Part shown: positions 8,240 through 10,393 of the stretch, piece by piece | Layout: each line of letters begins with the position of its first letter | How positions within the stretch are numbered: the stretch's first letter is position 1 | Assembly: GCA_024400895.1 (NCBI GenBank) | Contig: JAKSMA010000067.1 | Location: forward strand, 1-10,393 | DNA from: Muribaculaceae bacterium | GTDB lineage: Bacteria > Bacteroidota > Bacteroidia > Bacteroidales > Muribaculaceae | Length of the DNA: 10,393 bases | Direction: 5' to 3' | Notes under the pieces: model-generated | The model's database searches: none | What the model was told of the DNA's origin: nothing | Seen by the model: only the letters and a program-made list of their open reading frames with translations | Made by a program: the position numbers and the translations under genes

Positions 8240-9097
8240 GTGTCGCGTAAAAAGTATGCCGATGCTGGTTACCAGTCATATTCACAACTGAAAGATGTGG
8301 ATTTGTCGATGAATACAGCGCTCACCACTGTAGACCTCGGTTACAACCAACTCAGCAAAATTGACTTGAGCAAAAACAAAGCGCTCACCATTCTGAATGT
8401 GGCACACATGAAACTGTGTGCTGTCAATCTCAGCAGCACCACCCCACTGGCGGAAATCAACACCGACAACAATTTCCGCAATGCAAAAGCAAGCGCACTG
8501 CAATGGCAAGCAAATGGAAAATATTATTACGCTTTCTATTTGCGCACAAGCGCTACCGGAGAAAGTGCTGATACATTGGTGCATCATCAAATCGACAAAG
8601 CACTCGGTGCAACTATGGCTGATGATGGTTTCAAACTGAGCCACGCATCTAACTGGTATGCGGCAAACGCCACCACTGGCAATGAGTTCACTTCTGGACA
8701 AGAACTGACCGTTACCAATGCCGGCACAAGCTTCGGTTATCATGAAGAGCTAAATGGCAATATTGTGGTGGTGAAAGTTATTGAATCTGCAACCCCTCTC
8801 AGCGTGGTTCCATCTGATATGCCAAACGCTGTAGCCTACGATTACAACATTCTGGCACGAGGCATCCAGAAGACCAAGTTCTTCCTAAAAGTTGACTATC
8901 CAGAAATTAAGACCGACGTTTTGAAAGGCGATGTGAACATGGACGGAAATGTGGATGTGAGCGATGTGACTACACTCATCAACTACATCTTAGGCAACAA
9001 CCCATCACCATTCAACCTCAACGCTGCCGACATCGACAACAACCATACATACGACGTGAGCGATGTGACTTCCCTCATTTCCCTCATTATTCAATAA
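8240..9097 (+). CDS. truncated LRR-dockerin protein, probable 5'-deleted remnant
   Basis: The frame is open from 8201, just after an in-frame TGA, to the TAA at 9095-9097; the first usable start is a GTG at 8240, and an ATG occurs at 8309. From the GTG the product is 285 residues. It holds about three LRR units (16-75, with LKDVDLSMNTALTTVDL and KIDLSKNKALTILNV); a C-cap and beta-rich domain (about 71-220, with MADDGFKLSHASNW and NAVAYDYN) like that of the large LRR protein upstream; and a C-terminal dockerin (229-285). The dockerin has two calcium-loop repeats, DVNMDGNVDVSDV (231-243) and DIDNNHTYDVSDV (264-276). It has no signal peptide, N-cap or visible ribosome binding site, and the LRR pattern already exists before the GTG (FKNIKTLGV), so the 5' part of an originally larger exported gene appears lost. 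None of the three forward frames between 8062 and 8200 continues the LRR pattern, so a single frameshift does not explain it. Domain calls are firm; whether it is expressed is doubtful. Confidence 0.72.
   Translation: MSRKKYADAGYQSYSQLKDVDLSMNTALTTVDLGYNQLSKIDLSKNKALTILNVAHMKLCAVNLSSTTPLAEINTDNNFRNAKASALQWQANGKYYYAFYLRTSATGESADTLVHHQIDKALGATMADDGFKLSHASNWYAANATTGNEFTSGQELTVTNAGTSFGYHEELNGNIVVVKVIESATPLSVVPSDMPNAVAYDYNILARGIQKTKFFLKVDYPEIKTDVLKGDVNMDGNVDVSDVTTLINYILGNNPSPFNLNAADIDNNHTYDVSDVTSLISLIIQ
8930..9094 (+). other. dockerin type I-like domain coding segment
   Basis: This stretch encodes a linker-free pair of 12-residue EF-hand-like calcium loops, each beginning with Asp-x-Asn/Asp (DVNMDGNVDVSDV and DIDNNHTYDVSDV), followed by short helices (TTLINYILG and TSLISLIIQ). 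Known dockerins bind cohesins. No cohesin is encoded in this window, so the partner is unknown. Many Bacteroidales surface proteins end in such a domain without any cellulosome. Confidence 0.8.
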
Positions 9098-9122
9098 TAG
9101 AAATTCACCCTCTCCTATAACT

Positions 9123-9158
9123 CAAGGCTGGCTCCATCAATGCCAGCCTTGCCTTTTT
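9123..9158 (+). terminator. strong intrinsic terminator after the LRR-dockerin frame
   Basis: CAAGGCTGGC (9123-9132) pairs perfectly over 10 bp with GCCAGCCTTG (9142-9151) around a 9-nt loop, followed by CC and five T residues (9154-9158). It lies 25 bp after the LRR-dockerin stop and separates the LRR region from the sugar-isomerase-like gene. Confidence 0.85.
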
Positions 9159-9180
9159 CGTTGAAAAAAATCGGTGATTC

Positions 9181-9212
9181 TTTCTTTTTTTGACAAAAAA
9201 CACATACATTTG
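9181..9212 (+). promoter_or_regulatory. Bacteroidota-type promoter for the isomerase-like gene
   Basis: TACATTTG at 9205-9212 is an exact match to the Bacteroidota -7 consensus TAnnTTTG. TTTC at 9181-9184 lies 20 bp upstream, the right spacing for the -33 TTTG element with one mismatch. It sits between the terminator and the ATG at 9255, giving a short leader of about 35-40 nt. Confidence 0.65.
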
Positions 9213-9254
9213 TCATTTCAAAATTACTAATAACAAAAACCAACTATCATAACT

Positions 9255-10393
9255 ATGAGTATATCAATATATACACTTACATCAGAACTTCACGATGCAG
9301 TCACTATAAATGAAGCCACAAAAAAATTTTCTGGCTCTCTCGAATTTGAATTTGATTTTAAAGACAGCGACTACACCACATACGGTGAAGCCGACCTCAA
9401 CCTCATATACGTGCGCACAGGAGGAACAGAGGGCGTGTTCAAAAAGATTCAGTCACAATTGATGGCACAGTCTTCACGCCCATTCTATCTGCTCACATCT
9501 GGCGAAAGCAACTCGCTGGCAGCGTCAATGGAAATTCTTTCCTATCTACGTCAAAACAACTTGAAAGGCGAAATCATCCATGGCGATGCTTCCTACATCA
9601 ATGCCCGCGTGAATGAACTCGCAAAAATGGAAAGCGCAAGAAAAAAGCTTGTAGGCATGCGTCTCGGCGTGATTGGCAAACCCAGCGATTGGCTGATTTC
9701 AAGCATGGCAAGTCCGGTGGCGGTAAAGAATAAACTCGGCATTGAGTTTGTCGACATCACCATTGAGGAAGTGCTCGCAACATATGAAACCATCGGCGAA
9801 GCTTCACAAGACTGTGCCAAACTTGCCGAGAAAGCGCCAAGCCAAGAAATCAAAGATGCAGTGCCAGGTGCCGTTCGCCTCTATTTCGCACTGAAGGAAA
9901 TTGTGAAACGCTACAATCTTAATGGCTTCACCATCCGCTGTTTCGATTTGCTCAGCGTGCTCCACAACACCAGCTGCTACGCTCTTGCACGCCTCAACGC
10001 AGAAGGCATCGTGGCTGGTTGCGAAGGTGATGTGCCCACCCTTCTGTCGATGCTTATCAGTCAAGCTGTAACGGGAGTATCTGGCTTCCAAGCCAATCCT
10101 TCACGCATAAATCCTAAAAGTGGCGAAATGCTCGTAGCACACTGTACCATTCCGTTGAACATGGTGCAACGATACGAGCTCGACACTCATTTCGAAAGCG
10201 GTATTGGCATTGGCATCCGCGGCTACATGGCTAAGGGACCTGTCACCATATTCAAAGTGAGTGGCGACTTGTCGCGCCATTTCACAGCAGAAGCCTCTTT
10301 GCAACAATGCCAAGCAGAGCCAAACCTGTGCCGTACGCAACAAGTGATACAACTTGCAAATCCTGAGCAAGCCAACTATTTCCTTACCAATCC
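9255..10393 (+). CDS. L-fucose isomerase-like protein, 3'-partial
   Basis: Starts at the ATG at 9255 (MSISIYTLTSE) and stays open for 379 codons to the window end with no stop. The protein resembles the L-fucose/L-arabinose isomerase fold family, which interconverts aldoses and ketoses using a divalent metal. Features seen: an N-terminal alpha/beta region with IYVRTGGTEG (51-60) and FYLLTSGESNSLAAS (77-91); a second Rossmann-like start, MRLGVIGKPSDW (135-146); RCFDLL (228-233); CEGDVPTLLSMLI (256-268), whose Glu257 and Asp259 are candidate metal ligands; and LVAHCTIP (293-300), whose His296 is another candidate, near the His of the family's AHC motif. There is no signal peptide, so it should be cytoplasmic. 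Many such Bacteroidales proteins are annotated only as fucose isomerase-like or hypothetical, so catalytic activity is inferred. Full isomerases are larger, about 590 aa for E. coli FucI; the length here cannot be judged because the 3' end is missing. It has its own promoter and is separated from the LRR genes by a terminator. Confidence 0.8.
   Translation, partial: MSISIYTLTSELHDAVTINEATKKFSGSLEFEFDFKDSDYTTYGEADLNLIYVRTGGTEGVFKKIQSQLMAQSSRPFYLLTSGESNSLAASMEILSYLRQNNLKGEIIHGDASYINARVNELAKMESARKKLVGMRLGVIGKPSDWLISSMASPVAVKNKLGIEFVDITIEEVLATYETIGEASQDCAKLAEKAPSQEIKDAVPGAVRLYFALKEIVKRYNLNGFTIRCFDLLSVLHNTSCYALARLNAEGIVAGCEGDVPTLLSMLISQAVTGVSGFQANPSRINPKSGEMLVAHCTIPLNMVQRYELDTHFESGIGIGIRGYMAKGPVTIFKVSGDLSRHFTAEASLQQCQAEPNLCRTQQVIQLANPEQANYFLTN

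Noticed and set aside
9190..9210. sigma70-like TTGACA (9190-9195) with TACATT (9205-9210)
   Set aside because: The 9-bp spacing is far too short for a sigma70 promoter; the Bacteroidota arrangement fits better.

Overview
The window looks like a chromosomal segment of a Bacteroidales bacterium, most likely Prevotella-like. Three things suggest this: matches to the Bacteroidota promoter element TAnnTTTG upstream of two genes, no clear Shine-Dalgarno sequences, and a secreted leucine-rich-repeat (LRR) protein ending in a tail of the type IX secretion kind next to a second LRR product ending in a dockerin. The genus is inferred; no rRNA or other marker is present.

Left part (1-3949): a conserved two-gene block on the + strand. 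uvrB (nucleotide excision repair helicase subunit, 5' end cut by the window edge) overlaps by 4 bp (ATGA) with a YgiQ-family radical SAM protein gene, so the two are very probably co-transcribed and translationally coupled. An AT-rich 239-bp gap follows, with a candidate promoter.

Middle part (4189-9097): an accessory surface-protein region. A 1290-residue exported LRR protein with a type IX-like C-terminal tail is followed by a 178-bp non-coding or scrambled stretch. Then comes a shorter LRR-dockerin frame that lacks a signal peptide and most of its repeat domain. The two share an LRR C-cap and a following beta-rich domain but end in different tails (type IX-like versus dockerin), so they look like paralogues, the second truncated at its 5' end. 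A perfect 10-bp-stem intrinsic terminator closes the region.

Right part (9098-10393): a well-matched Bacteroidota-type promoter and the first 379 codons of an L-fucose-isomerase-like protein gene that runs off the window. All genes lie on the + strand. The repair/radical SAM block, the LRR region and the sugar-isomerase-like gene appear to be three separate transcription units with no obvious shared pathway. No tRNA, rRNA, CRISPR array or insertion sequence was seen. The most unusual part is the junction around 8062-8240.
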